Shown here one piece after another: positions 1-6,431 of a stretch of DNA of 9,893 nt. A model generated the notes under the pieces. The model was given only the letters and a program-made list of their open reading frames with translations, was not told the origin of the DNA and ran no database searches. Both the position numbers and the translations under genes were made by a program. Every line of letters starts with the position of its first letter. Position 1 is the first letter of the stretch. This DNA is from Acidobacteriota bacterium (GTDB lineage: Bacteria; Planctomycetota; Phycisphaerae; WQYP01; JAJZKJ01): contig JAJZKJ010000047.1 in the NCBI GenBank assembly GCA_021804195.1, forward strand, positions 1 through 9,893, in the 5' to 3' direction.

Positions 1-24
1 AAGAAAAAAACAAAATATTCTTGT

Positions 25-61
25 AACCGTTCACGGCGGCGCGGGAAACGGCCGCGGGATT
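25..61. repeat. 37-bp direct repeat, copy 1
   Basis: This copy begins AACCGTTCACGGCGGCGCGG and ends GGCCGCGGGATT. It matches the stretch at 188-224 at 36 of 37 positions; the only difference is G here versus A there at position 21 of the unit. Both copies are preceded by A/T-rich DNA and the two starts lie 163 bases apart. Within the unit GCGGC and GCCGC can pair around a short loop. The function is unknown. Confidence 0.85.
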
Positions 62-98
62 GCGATCCTCGCGGCTGCCCCATGGTCGCCCCCCCGCA

Positions 99-120
99 GC
101 CGTGGATGGAAATCCACGGC
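99..120. other. Perfect 9-bp hairpin with GGAA loop
   Basis: GCCGTGGAT (99-107) and ATCCACGGC (112-120) are perfect complements around a GGAA tetraloop, a GNRA-type loop when read as RNA on the plus strand. There is no following T-run, so it is not a typical intrinsic terminator. It lies between the two 37-bp repeats and could belong to a structured RNA or a folded mobile-element end. The function is unknown. Confidence 0.5.
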
Positions 121-153
121 CGTCCGTAACCGCAAGGAAAACGGTGTTTAACG

Positions 154-169
154 GGTCAGCCTGCTGACC
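154..169. other. Short palindrome GGTCAGC-CT-GCTGACC
   Basis: Seven-base perfect inverted repeat with a two-base centre; as RNA this would be a six-base stem with a four-base loop. It lies just upstream of the second 37-bp repeat. It could be a protein-binding palindrome or part of a larger fold with the hairpin at 99-120. No T-run follows it on either strand. Confidence 0.4.
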
Positions 170-187
170 GTGTCACCAATAAAAATA

Positions 188-224
188 AACCGTTCACGGC
201 GGCGCGGAAAACGGCCGCGGGATT
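188..224. repeat. 37-bp direct repeat, copy 2
   Basis: This is the second copy of the 37-bp unit at 25-61, with a single mismatch. It follows an A-rich run at 179-189. Its first 11 bases (AACCGTTCACG) are matched by a perfect inverted copy at 324-334, so the segment 188-334 is bounded by short inverted repeats, and its first 12 bases recur at 2240-2251. Two copies with different spacer content do not make a CRISPR array. A small mobile-element remnant or a dispersed intergenic repeat family is more likely. Confidence 0.85.
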
Positions 225-323
225 CTACCACGCAACTGCATAACTGGGGCGGCGCGGTGATTGGCGGTCCCGGCACACCGGAAAAATCCACGCCGACGGG
301 ATGTACGCGAAAAACACCCGGGG

Positions 324-334
324 CGTGAACGGTT
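324..334 (-). repeat. Inverted partial copy of the 37-bp repeat start
   Basis: CGTGAACGGTT is the exact reverse complement of the first 11 bases of the repeat units at 25 and 188. The similarity does not clearly continue beyond these bases. Together with the copy at 188 it forms 11-bp inverted ends around a 147-base segment. Confidence 0.55.
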
Positions 335-473
335 ACGTGATTTTTGCGACAATTTTGTTTACAAATACATTCTTGGCGTCTTGGCGGTGAAATGTTCGCT
401 TTAACTGTGCCCGGAGTACTCGTCGCGGCGGGTCGAACTTTGCTCGGCGGGAGGATTCAACGGAGCCTGTTTT

Positions 474-965
474 TTACGGATCAGCACCGGTGCGGCATCG
501 TCGCGCCGGCAGCGACCGTATGCGGCGATAGGCCAGATACATGAAGATAAACAAGTTGAATCCGAGTATTGCGAGGCGCAACCAGTCGGTCTGATGAAAG
601 TTTTCATCAATTTCCGGTGGGAGCAGCAGCGCGAGTTCCACCAGAACCAGGTATTCCGCCCAGGCTTTTCCCAGCAGCATGCCGACGCCCTCGAGAATAA
701 ATATCAGGGTGTAGACCATCAGGGCGGAGAATAAAATCCATGTCGCCGGAAGCGCTCCGGTACGGGAATGCGGAATAAATCCGAGCCGGTCCAGCCAGTA
801 CATGCTCAAGCGGAGCGGCCAGGCCGTGGGAGCCAGCAGCAGCAACGCGCCGGTGATCAGAGTGAGCGCCGCCAGGGCCAGAGACAAAATCGCAATAAGC
901 ACGACGCCCCGGGCGCGGCCGTTCCCGGCGGGCGCCGCGGCAATTGTGGTTGGTGTTTGAGTCAT
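474..965 (-). CDS. Small DUF2127-like integral membrane protein
   Basis: Encodes 163 residues of unknown function. Hydrophobic segments lie near residues 21-45, 74-97, 103-117 and 130-147, suggesting four membrane passes. The stretch LEGVGMLLGKAWAEYLVLV (91-109), followed by LLLPPEI, resembles the conserved centre of the DUF2127 membrane family, in which an acidic residue and a tryptophan flank the third helix. The C-terminus is basic (YRRIRSLPARR) and probably cytosolic. The ATG at 965 has no good ribosome-binding site, so the start is less certain than the frame. It stands alone, about 160 bases downstream of a broken nuclease gene transcribed in the same direction, and context gives no hint of its role. 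The family assignment is from memory of the motif. Confidence 0.7.
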   Translation of the reverse strand: MTQTPTTIAAAPAGNGRARGVVLIAILSLALAALTLITGALLLLAPTAWPLRLSMYWLDRLGFIPHSRTGALPATWILFSALMVYTLIFILEGVGMLLGKAWAEYLVLVELALLLPPEIDENFHQTDWLRLAILGFNLFIFMYLAYRRIRSLPARRCRTGADP

Positions 966-1125
966 CGTGGCGCGCCGATTTTTCTAACATTCCCTGTATG
1001 GTGCCCGACCAGCGGATCTCTGGAAGATTAGCGGCTTGGACCGTCGCCGGCCAGTCGCCGGGGCAGCGCGGGATCGCGCCGGCATGCAATCCGTATTGTC
1101 CAAGTACCTCTATTTAATGAAGTTA

Positions 1126-1338
1126 TTATTTCGCGAATCCTGCCGGCGCGCCAGGTTTTGGGGGCGTGCGACATGACACCATGTTCGCTCTTTGCATCGC
1201 GCGCCGTATCCGCTCAAGCAACCTGACCTCGTTCTTCTTTGAAAACTCGTGTCCCCAAAGTCGAAGTACATACCACCCTCGTTCGCGAAGAGTCCGGCTG
1301 ACCAGTGCCTGCACGATGCTCTGTTTCTGCGTTTGCGC
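1126..1338 (-). pseudogene. C-terminal remnant of a Vsr-like mismatch endonuclease
   Basis: The open frame reads roughly VQALVSRTLRERGWYVLRLW, then GHEFSKKNEVRLLERIRRAM. This closely resembles the C-terminal third of Vsr (very short patch repair) endonucleases, which have the pattern R-L-GW-VLRiWEHEL followed by a final helix. Vsr nicks next to T:G mismatches arising at methylated cytosines and usually travels with a cytosine-5 DNA methyltransferase. Only about 70 residues survive against roughly 140 in a full enzyme, so the catalytic N-terminal part is missing. The frame is closed upstream by a TAG at 1339-1341. A different frame opens at an ATG (1421) that overlaps the TGA of the HNH gene and contains EMPSNSRRKRRNR, possibly a shifted piece of the same gene. 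I read this as a deleted and frameshifted relic; a short DUF559-type nuclease fragment is the alternative. Confidence 0.5.
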
Positions 1339-1417
1339 CTAGAATTACTTGGCATTTCGTCACCGCCCAGATACATGTCTTTAGTAATATATAATAGTAT
1401 TCTTTTAAAATTGGCGT

Positions 1418-2203
1418 TCATAACGGTTTAAACTTGTGTTCACGGTGCCACCGAAGGCCAACTGGATCGGGGAAGAACCGCGCTGGCGGAATAATCTTCT
1501 GGCCATCGCGAGCGACGATTTGTTCTATGACGTACTTGTCCTTTAGTTTCTGAAATCGGCCGCTAATGCGTAGCGTCAGGTCATCCTGAATGGTGATTAA
1601 CCCGGCATCAAATAGGCGATCAAAGGTGCCCGATATACAAACGCCGTTTCGCGGGTCAGCCCGGCGGTGTTCATCCACACTCCACGGAATGATGTGGCTG
1701 GCAACCAAACATTCAACGACGGACATCCCGGTAATACAGCACCTGTTGTTATAGCTACTCAGAACGGCGTCCCGAAAAAATGCTTGATGCAGGCGTTGCT
1801 TGGCTGTCCGCAGTTGTTCCGATGGCCCCTGCGGCTGGATATGCGGTGCCATACCGGCCGCGTAAGCTCCGGTACCGGCTCCGAGGATTTTCTTGATCTC
1901 TTGGGCTGTTGTGGCTAAGGCGGCCCAATCTTGGTGGAATTCATCCCAAACGGTCTTGTCGAGTTTGCTGCCGTGGGCTAATCCAGAGATGTTGTGTTGG
2001 GTAAGTTGGGGATCAAAGGCTCCTAAATTGCCGAGCTTCCGAGCCACAGAGGCTGGGGTCCGCCCAATCAATGCAGCAAGTTCTCTGACGCGGCCATCGG
2101 TCGCTTTAGTACGTTGGAAGGGAATACGACAATACAACTCAAATGCCAGAACAAGCTGGTCCCGCGTCCAAAGCGCACCGTCATTGCGGGGTCGAGTGTC
2201 CAT
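1418..2203 (-). CDS. HNH endonuclease, restriction-enzyme type
   Basis: Encodes 261 residues, predicted to be a cytosolic metal-dependent DNA endonuclease. The N-terminal half contains LWTRDQLVLAFELYCRIPF (11-29) and LIGRTPASVARKLGNLGAFD (45-64), a helical region that I associate with this group of HNH restriction-like proteins. The C-terminal HNH_2-type domain shows CCITG (155-159), ASHIIPW (168-174) with the presumed catalytic H170, PRNGVCIS (184-191) with N186, and FDRLFDAGLITI (194-205). The start is ATG 2203, with AAAGGG ten bases upstream; another ATG at 2210 is out of frame. Its TGA overlaps an ATG at 1421 that leads towards the Vsr-like relic, suggesting the two were once translationally coupled. 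No DNA methyltransferase is present nearby, so it is either an orphan nuclease or a survivor of a decayed restriction-modification locus. Confidence 0.82.
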   Translation of the reverse strand: MDTRPRNDGALWTRDQLVLAFELYCRIPFQRTKATDGRVRELAALIGRTPASVARKLGNLGAFDPQLTQHNISGLAHGSKLDKTVWDEFHQDWAALATTAQEIKKILGAGTGAYAAGMAPHIQPQGPSEQLRTAKQRLHQAFFRDAVLSSYNNRCCITGMSVVECLVASHIIPWSVDEHRRADPRNGVCISGTFDRLFDAGLITIQDDLTLRISGRFQKLKDKYVIEQIVARDGQKIIPPARFFPDPVGLRWHREHKFKPL

Positions 2204-2239
2204 CGTTCATTTACCCTTTGGATTGTATTTTTCCTATGG

Positions 2240-2251
2240 AACCGTTCACGG
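2240..2251 (+). repeat. 12-bp copy of the left-end repeat core
   Basis: AACCGTTCACGG is identical to the first 12 bases of the 37-bp repeats at 25-61 and 188-224. Similarity stops after this core. It lies between the HNH gene and its possible promoter, about 2 kb from the other copies, and may mark the other side of the accessory segment. Confidence 0.5.
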
Positions 2252-2254
2252 AAT

Positions 2255-2283
2255 AAAATATGCGAAATCATTTTTTCACACAA
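2255..2283 (-). promoter_or_regulatory. Possible promoter of the HNH gene
   Basis: On the minus strand TTGTGT (-35, 2278-2283) is separated by 17 bases from TATTTT (-10, 2255-2260) within an A/T-rich patch unlike the surrounding DNA. The match is only moderate. A second candidate -10, TACAAT at 2222-2227, lies closer to the gene. Confidence 0.3.
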
Positions 2284-2520
2284 TGATTGTATCGCCGGAA
2301 GAGCCGGTTGGAGAAGTAAATCCATACGGATTTCTTATTTCATTGAATGCACCGATGAACCGTGGAAACCCAGCAAGCCGCGCGGCCGCCCAGAAAATAA
2401 GAGAAAATCCGCGCGAATTTTTGATCGCGCTTAATCCCGGAAGCATCCACCGGTCCCAATAATGCATCGCCCCGCAGTCCCGGCGGGTCACACTTTTCGT
2501 ATCACGCGCTATGAGTCGAA

Positions 2521-3849
2521 TCAACTTTTGGATTGCGGCGAAACGCCGGGGTCCGATAACTCTTGGGATTCCGGAAGCAGAATCTGGAGTCTGCGGATTC
2601 GCCGCGGATCGCTTTCCGTCACCGTGATGCGCAGCGCGCCCATGGTCAGGCTCTCGCCCTTGTTCGGGATTGTGCCCAGATGGCTCACGACCAGCCCGCC
2701 GATGGTCTGGTAATCCTGACTTTCGGGCAAGTCCAGGTCCAACTCGCGGTTGAGGTCGGTGATATTGGTACGGCCATCCACTTCAACGATGGTCTCGTTG
2801 AGGCGATAAATCTGGCTGGGTGGCGCCTTTTCATATTCGTCGGTGATCTCGCCGACAATTTCCTCCAGGATGTCTTCGCTGGTGACCAGACCGGCGGTAC
2901 CGCCGAACTCGTCGAGTACAATGGCCATGTGGACGCGTTGCATCCGGAACTGGCGCAGCAGGTCGCGCAGCGGCTTGGAATGGGGAACAAACAAGGGCGG
3001 GCGCATCAGTGTCCGGATATTCAGAGTCGGCGGCGGGTCCGCGGCGCCAAGCAGTCCCAACAGGTCCTTGGCGTAAAGAATGCCCAGAATGTTATCCAGG
3101 TTGCCATCGTGCACGGGCAAGCGCGAAAGTCCGTCGCGAAGAATTTTCTCGCGGATTTCCTCCAGCGGGGCGTGCACGCTCACGGTGATCATGTCGGTGC
3201 GGGGCATCATGATTTGTCCGACCTGAAGGTCCCGGAAGCTGATAATCCCCTCAATCATCTTTTTCTGTTCCTCATCCACGGCGCCCTGGGCGCTTCCTTC
3301 GGAGACCGCGGCGAGGATTTCCTCCCTGGTTTCCACGGCTTCCTCGCGGGCGTGCGCCTGGGGTGTGACGCCGGCCAGGCGACCCACCAACCCATCGAAA
3401 AGCTTCAGAAACAGAACCAGCGGATATAGCAGGCGGTAGATCGGCCGCAGCGCCGGCGCGAGCGCGGCAACCAGCGCCTCGCCGGCGTATCGCGCCCAGG
3501 CGTGGGCGAGGGCCACGGAAAACACCAGCAACAACGCGCCGGCCAGAAGAACCGAACCGATGAAAATCGCCGACGTCTCCAGCGGCCCGGCGGTCCGGGG
3601 ATGGGTCCGCAAGGCGTAAATACACAACGCCACCACGCCGATGTTGCAGGCGATGCGGACGATGGAGAACGCCAGGGCCAGATCATCCTGGTGCGTCACC
3701 AACTCTTCGAGCCGCCCCTGGCGGGAGCGCTTAGCCAACTCCTTCTCCAGGGTGACGCGCGACATGATGCGCAGCGTGTAAGCGAGGGTGGAAGCGATAA
3801 GGGTGCCTGCCAGGGCCAGAATAATCAACCATGTCGGCCAGTATGTCAT
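2521..3849 (-). CDS. corC: CorC/CNNM-type membrane protein with CBS pair
   Basis: Encodes 442 residues of the HlyC/CorC (CNNM-related) family, linked in other organisms to Mg2+ or Co2+ efflux and cation homeostasis. The N-terminal membrane part has hydrophobic stretches near 5-25, 58-80, 92-117 and 133-152. A CBS pair follows: CBS1 about 213-270, starting IMMPRTDMITV and including GLSRLPVHDG, and CBS2 about 281-335, including MAIVLDEFGGTAGLVT and EDILEEIVGEI. The C-terminal CorC_HlyC domain is about 352-424, with DYQTIGGLVVSHLG and a basic end. Length and order match the family. The ATG at 3849 overlaps the TGA of ybeY (ATGA) and is preceded by a strong GAGAGG site, so the two are translationally coupled. 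The ybeY-corC order is also seen in Proteobacteria, where corC is ybeX. The symbol is by family, and the transported ion is not shown here. Confidence 0.93.
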   Translation of the reverse strand: MTYWPTWLIILALAGTLIASTLAYTLRIMSRVTLEKELAKRSRQGRLEELVTHQDDLALAFSIVRIACNIGVVALCIYALRTHPRTAGPLETSAIFIGSVLLAGALLLVFSVALAHAWARYAGEALVAALAPALRPIYRLLYPLVLFLKLFDGLVGRLAGVTPQAHAREEAVETREEILAAVSEGSAQGAVDEEQKKMIEGIISFRDLQVGQIMMPRTDMITVSVHAPLEEIREKILRDGLSRLPVHDGNLDNILGILYAKDLLGLLGAADPPPTLNIRTLMRPPLFVPHSKPLRDLLRQFRMQRVHMAIVLDEFGGTAGLVTSEDILEEIVGEITDEYEKAPPSQIYRLNETIVEVDGRTNITDLNRELDLDLPESQDYQTIGGLVVSHLGTIPNKGESLTMGALRITVTESDPRRIRRLQILLPESQELSDPGVSPQSKS

Positions 3850-4529
3850 AAGCGCCTCTCTGAGTCTGTATGAGAAGATGGCGAGTGCCGCGATTTCTTC
3901 TCACACACGCGCGGGGCTGAAACCTCCGGTTTTTCTTTCCTCGTTCCTGTCGGCGTGCGCCGCCCGGGCGAACGATCGTCCCGCTCGGCCCGTGTGCGCC
4001 CGCTGGCGGACCGGTGGCCATCGGGATTGGGACGTCCACTCTTACGCCGCCGGCGGTAAAACACCGGTCCCACCCCCAGCCGTCGGAGAATGTCATCTTC
4101 CTTCCGATGCATGCGCCGCGCCGCCGTCGGGGCGCTATCATCGTAGCCGGTTACGTGCAGAAGACTGTGGACCATATATAAAAGCAGTTCATGGCGCATG
4201 GGGTGGCCGCGTTCTTTCGCCTGCCGCCGCGCTTCCTCCACGCAAACAACGGTTTGCAGAGCCAGCGGCGAGCGCGGCGCACCGGGACGGCCGGCGGCGG
4301 TGCGCGCGGCGCTGTGGCGATGGTCGAATGTGAGCACATCAGTGGTACCGGGAATATTCATGGTTCGCCGGTGCAACTGGTCCATGCGCCGATCATCAAG
4401 CAGAAGGATGGCCCATGTTCCCGCGTGCACGTTCATTGCGTTCGCGGCGGCGGTGAGTTTCCGCCGGAACCAGCGGGTCTCTCGCACGGCGGCGCATCCG
4501 CGCCGTCGAATGGTGATGCGAATCGCCAT
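3846..4529 (-). CDS. ybeY: Endoribonuclease YbeY, variant motif and long tail
   Basis: YbeY is a metal-dependent endoribonuclease that acts in 16S rRNA 3'-end maturation and ribosome quality control. Residues 1-155 match the family: TTDVLTFDH (62-70) corresponds to the usual TDVLSF, and HSLLHVTGYDD (121-131) to the metal-binding HGxLHLxGYDH. The first two histidines (H121, H125) are present, but the third ligand position is aspartate (D131). I recall GYDD also in other bacterial YbeY proteins, so activity may be kept. The family is usually about 150-180 residues; here about 70 further residues (158-227) follow, rich in Arg, Lys, Ser and Pro and probably disordered. The ATG at 4529 follows the upstream stop by 15 bases, with AGG a few bases before it. 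The gene is second in a three-gene operon. Confidence 0.9.
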   Translation of the reverse strand: MAIRITIRRRGCAAVRETRWFRRKLTAAANAMNVHAGTWAILLLDDRRMDQLHRRTMNIPGTTDVLTFDHRHSAARTAAGRPGAPRSPLALQTVVCVEEARRQAKERGHPMRHELLLYMVHSLLHVTGYDDSAPTAARRMHRKEDDILRRLGVGPVFYRRRRKSGRPNPDGHRSASGRTRAERDDRSPGRRTPTGTRKEKPEVSAPRVCEKKSRHSPSSHTDSERRL

Positions 4530-4544
4530 AGAACCTGTCTCATC

Positions 4545-6119
4545 TCACGCCGGCTTGGATATTGGCGCAGCGGCGGGGTACGCCGTCCGTGTATGGTAGA
4601 CGCCCGCGAGCGTGCGAACCAGGCATTGTTCGATCCGCTCGAGATCTCCCATCGCCAGATTACATTCATCAAACTGGCCGTCCAGCAGGCGCTTCATAAT
4701 CAACTGGTGTACCGCCCCTTCGATTCGGGCGGCGGTGGGATCGCCCAGTGCGCGCACGCTGCTCTCGGCGCCGTCGCATATCATTAAAATAGCGGTTTCA
4801 CGCGAGCGCGGTTTGGGGCCGGGGTAGCGGAATTCGCTGTCGCGAACCGGCGTGCCGGGATCGGCGCTGTCGGCCTGCTTTTCCCGCGCCGCATGGAAGA
4901 AGCATTCGACCACCGTGGTGCCGTGGTGTTCGGGAATACATTTGCGGACGGCGGCCGGCAGATGATATTCGCGCGCCAGTTCCAGTCCGTCTTTGACGTG
5001 TCCAAGCACGATCAACAGGCTCATCGCGGGAGAGAGGTTCTCGTGGCGGTTGGCCCGGCCCGCCGCATTCTCGATGAAATAGGTCGGTTTGAGCAATTTT
5101 CCGATGTCATGATAGTACGCGCCCACGCGGCATAAGAGCGCATTGGCGCCGATGTCGTGCGCCGCCGCTTCCGCGAGTGTTCCCAAGATCAACGAATGGT
5201 TGAACGTGCCCGGCGCTTCCATCGCCAGGCGACGCAGCAGCGGCCGGTTCGTATCGGAAAGCTCCAGCAGGGTCATGGCGGTGGGATCGCCGAAGATATT
5301 TTCAATCAGTGGCAGGATCCCCAGTGTGGCGAAGATGGCCGCCAGCGCGGCGCCGCCCGCCAGCGCGGCGTTGCGAAAAAGCGCCGGCGGATCGAAGGAA
5401 CTGCCGGCCCACGGCAAAGTCGTCGGAGCGGTGTGCGGCAGGGGTCCGCCAAGCAGCCCATATCCCACGATGGTCACGGCGGCGGCGGCGGCGGCGAACA
5501 GTCCCGCACGCATCAGTTGCGGACGGGTGCGGATCTGTCGCAATGCAAATACCAGCACCGCCGCGCCGGCAAAGGCGGTCAGTAAGAAGCCCATCGTTTG
5601 GCCGATGGTTATGGTCAGCAGCATGGCGCTCAGGGCGGCCAAAGAAGCCGCGAAACGCTGATCGTAGGCAATGGTCAATATGATGGCGATCAGGAACATC
5701 GGCCCAAGACCCAGGAGATAAATCCATGGCCCAAGACCCGCGACAACTACGGCCTTGGCCACGGCAAGGGTTATCAGCACCAACAGGGGAGGAACCCAGG
5801 GGTGGGGGCAGTCCCGCCCGGTCCCGCCCTGTTCGCAATAGCTTTCCGGGCGCCGCCGAGAGCCTATCAGCAAAACGCCGATGGTTGTGAGCATCGCCGC
5901 TAGTAAGCCGGCGCCCAGAATCCGTTCCGATTCCAGCCAGAGCGGCCACTGCCCGGAACTCATCGGAAACAGGCCGATGACCAGAACCGCCGCAAAAAAA
6001 ACGATCGTCCCCAGCAGAAAATGCCGCCCCCGCTTTCCCAGGCGTCCCAGAACACTCTTGGTCGGCAGTGTTTCTTCCGCCACAGCCTGGCGCCGCAAAC
6101 TTTTTTTCTTAAACCACAT
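4545..6119 (-). CDS. PgpH-like membrane HD phosphodiesterase, sensor domain absent
   Basis: Encodes 524 residues from ATG 6119; an in-frame TTG at 6125 could add two. It resembles the 7TM-HD family, whose member PgpH hydrolyses cyclic di-AMP. Residue numbers count from ATG 6119. A first hydrophobic helix (about 36-54) is followed by only a dozen or so residues, then about seven helices between 66 and 274. The cytosolic HD domain follows: FNHSLILGTLAEAAA with H308, YYHDIGKL with H337/D338, H359 in RHENLSP, H374 in GHVKDG, IPEHHGT with H398/H399, and D449. These are the residues expected for a metal-binding HD phosphodiesterase. Usual members carry a large extracellular 7TMR-HDED domain after the first helix; here it is missing. 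It is the first gene of an operon with ybeY and corC, echoing the Gram-positive pgpH-ybeY order. Cyclic di-AMP as substrate is inferred. Confidence 0.88.
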   Translation of the reverse strand: MWFKKKSLRRQAVAEETLPTKSVLGRLGKRGRHFLLGTIVFFAAVLVIGLFPMSSGQWPLWLESERILGAGLLAAMLTTIGVLLIGSRRRPESYCEQGGTGRDCPHPWVPPLLVLITLAVAKAVVVAGLGPWIYLLGLGPMFLIAIILTIAYDQRFAASLAALSAMLLTITIGQTMGFLLTAFAGAAVLVFALRQIRTRPQLMRAGLFAAAAAAVTIVGYGLLGGPLPHTAPTTLPWAGSSFDPPALFRNAALAGGAALAAIFATLGILPLIENIFGDPTAMTLLELSDTNRPLLRRLAMEAPGTFNHSLILGTLAEAAAHDIGANALLCRVGAYYHDIGKLLKPTYFIENAAGRANRHENLSPAMSLLIVLGHVKDGLELAREYHLPAAVRKCIPEHHGTTVVECFFHAAREKQADSADPGTPVRDSEFRYPGPKPRSRETAILMICDGAESSVRALGDPTAARIEGAVHQLIMKRLLDGQFDECNLAMGDLERIEQCLVRTLAGVYHTRTAYPAAAPISKPA

Positions 6120-6125
6120 CCCCAA

Positions 6126-6431
6126 CGCGGCGGTTTATCACCGCCACCCCAAAATCCAACACAACAAGTCTCAGCGACCAGGTCCGATTTTTATCCCGAT
6201 GGTGATCCCAAATAGTGTTCAGCCCAAGTCGGGAGGGGCGGGATCGCTTCGCTCAACGATGATTCCGCCCGGCCAATTTTCCCGCGTTGGGTATCACATC
6301 CAACACAAGCAGTGTATCAGGTTGGGTACGGCCGGGCGCTGTCGCCGGCGGCCGCTCGCCCCTTCCAGGCGGTCACGATTGGTCGATGGGAAGGTCGGTC
6401 CTACATGATGATTGGCGGCAAGCAACAGACA
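6126..6431. other. Leader/intergenic region between nuoI and the HD operon
   Basis: About 306 bases without a supportable gene. It contains an 11-bp direct repeat, ATCCAACACAA, at 6154-6164 and 6298-6308, each followed by loosely similar sequence, and a GTTGG/CCAAC pairing around 6287-6305. No consensus promoter for the operon stands out, and no T-run terminator follows nuoI, so the HD operon may be transcribed partly from the nuoI promoter. Confidence 0.45.
6129..6145 (-). promoter_or_regulatory. Small hairpin just before the HD-phosphodiesterase start
   Basis: On the transcribed strand GGCGGT and ACCGCC pair perfectly around GATAA, ending about nine bases before the ATG at 6119. The start itself lacks a purine-rich site other than GGGG directly against the ATG. 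The hairpin would sit over the ribosome-loading region and could limit translation, but a stem of six in GC-rich DNA may be chance. Confidence 0.3.

Larger units (their letters stand above)
1..473. other. Non-coding repeat-bearing region at the left edge
   Basis: I see no credible gene in this stretch: frames are short, interrupted and resemble no family. It holds two near-identical 37-bp direct repeats (25-61 and 188-224), an inverted 11-bp copy of the repeat start (324-334) and two small hairpins (99-120 and 154-169). At 374-390 lies TTGGCGTCTTGGCGGTG, a type of sequence I remember as scattered between genes in many bacterial genomes; that is recollection only. The minus-strand gene to the right ends at 474, so this is the space downstream of it. 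No T-run terminator is apparent. Confidence 0.6.
2204..2520. other. Intergenic region between the corC operon and the HNH gene
   Basis: About 317 bases with no gene I can support. The half near the HNH gene (about 2215-2300) is A/T-rich and holds a possible promoter and the 12-bp repeat core at 2240-2251. The half near corC is mixed in composition, with an open frame of 82 codons on the minus strand that shows no family resemblance. No hairpin followed by a T-run was found downstream of corC. Confidence 0.5.

Noticed and set aside
1..340. CRISPR array or integron attachment sites
   Set aside because: There are only two direct repeat copies, with irregular spacing, no integrase or cas gene, and no paired core sites of the integron type.
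607..1089. Alternative minus-strand frame overlapping the DUF2127-like gene (160 codons)
   Set aside because: It is Arg/His/Pro-rich and lacks membrane character, whereas the frame at 474-965 gives coherent helices and a family motif.
1893..2462. Plus-strand open frame of 189 codons across the HNH gene start
   Set aside because: It is antisense to the conserved N-terminus of the HNH protein and has no recognisable domain.
2276..2524. Minus-strand 82-codon frame starting at the corC stop
   Set aside because: No ribosome-binding site, no domain resemblance, and a composition typical of intergenic DNA.
2563..3429. Long plus-strand open frame opposite corC (288 codons)
   Set aside because: It is antisense to a clear CorC protein, and its translation is His/Gln/Asp-rich without family resemblance; it arises from GC-rich codon bias on the other strand.
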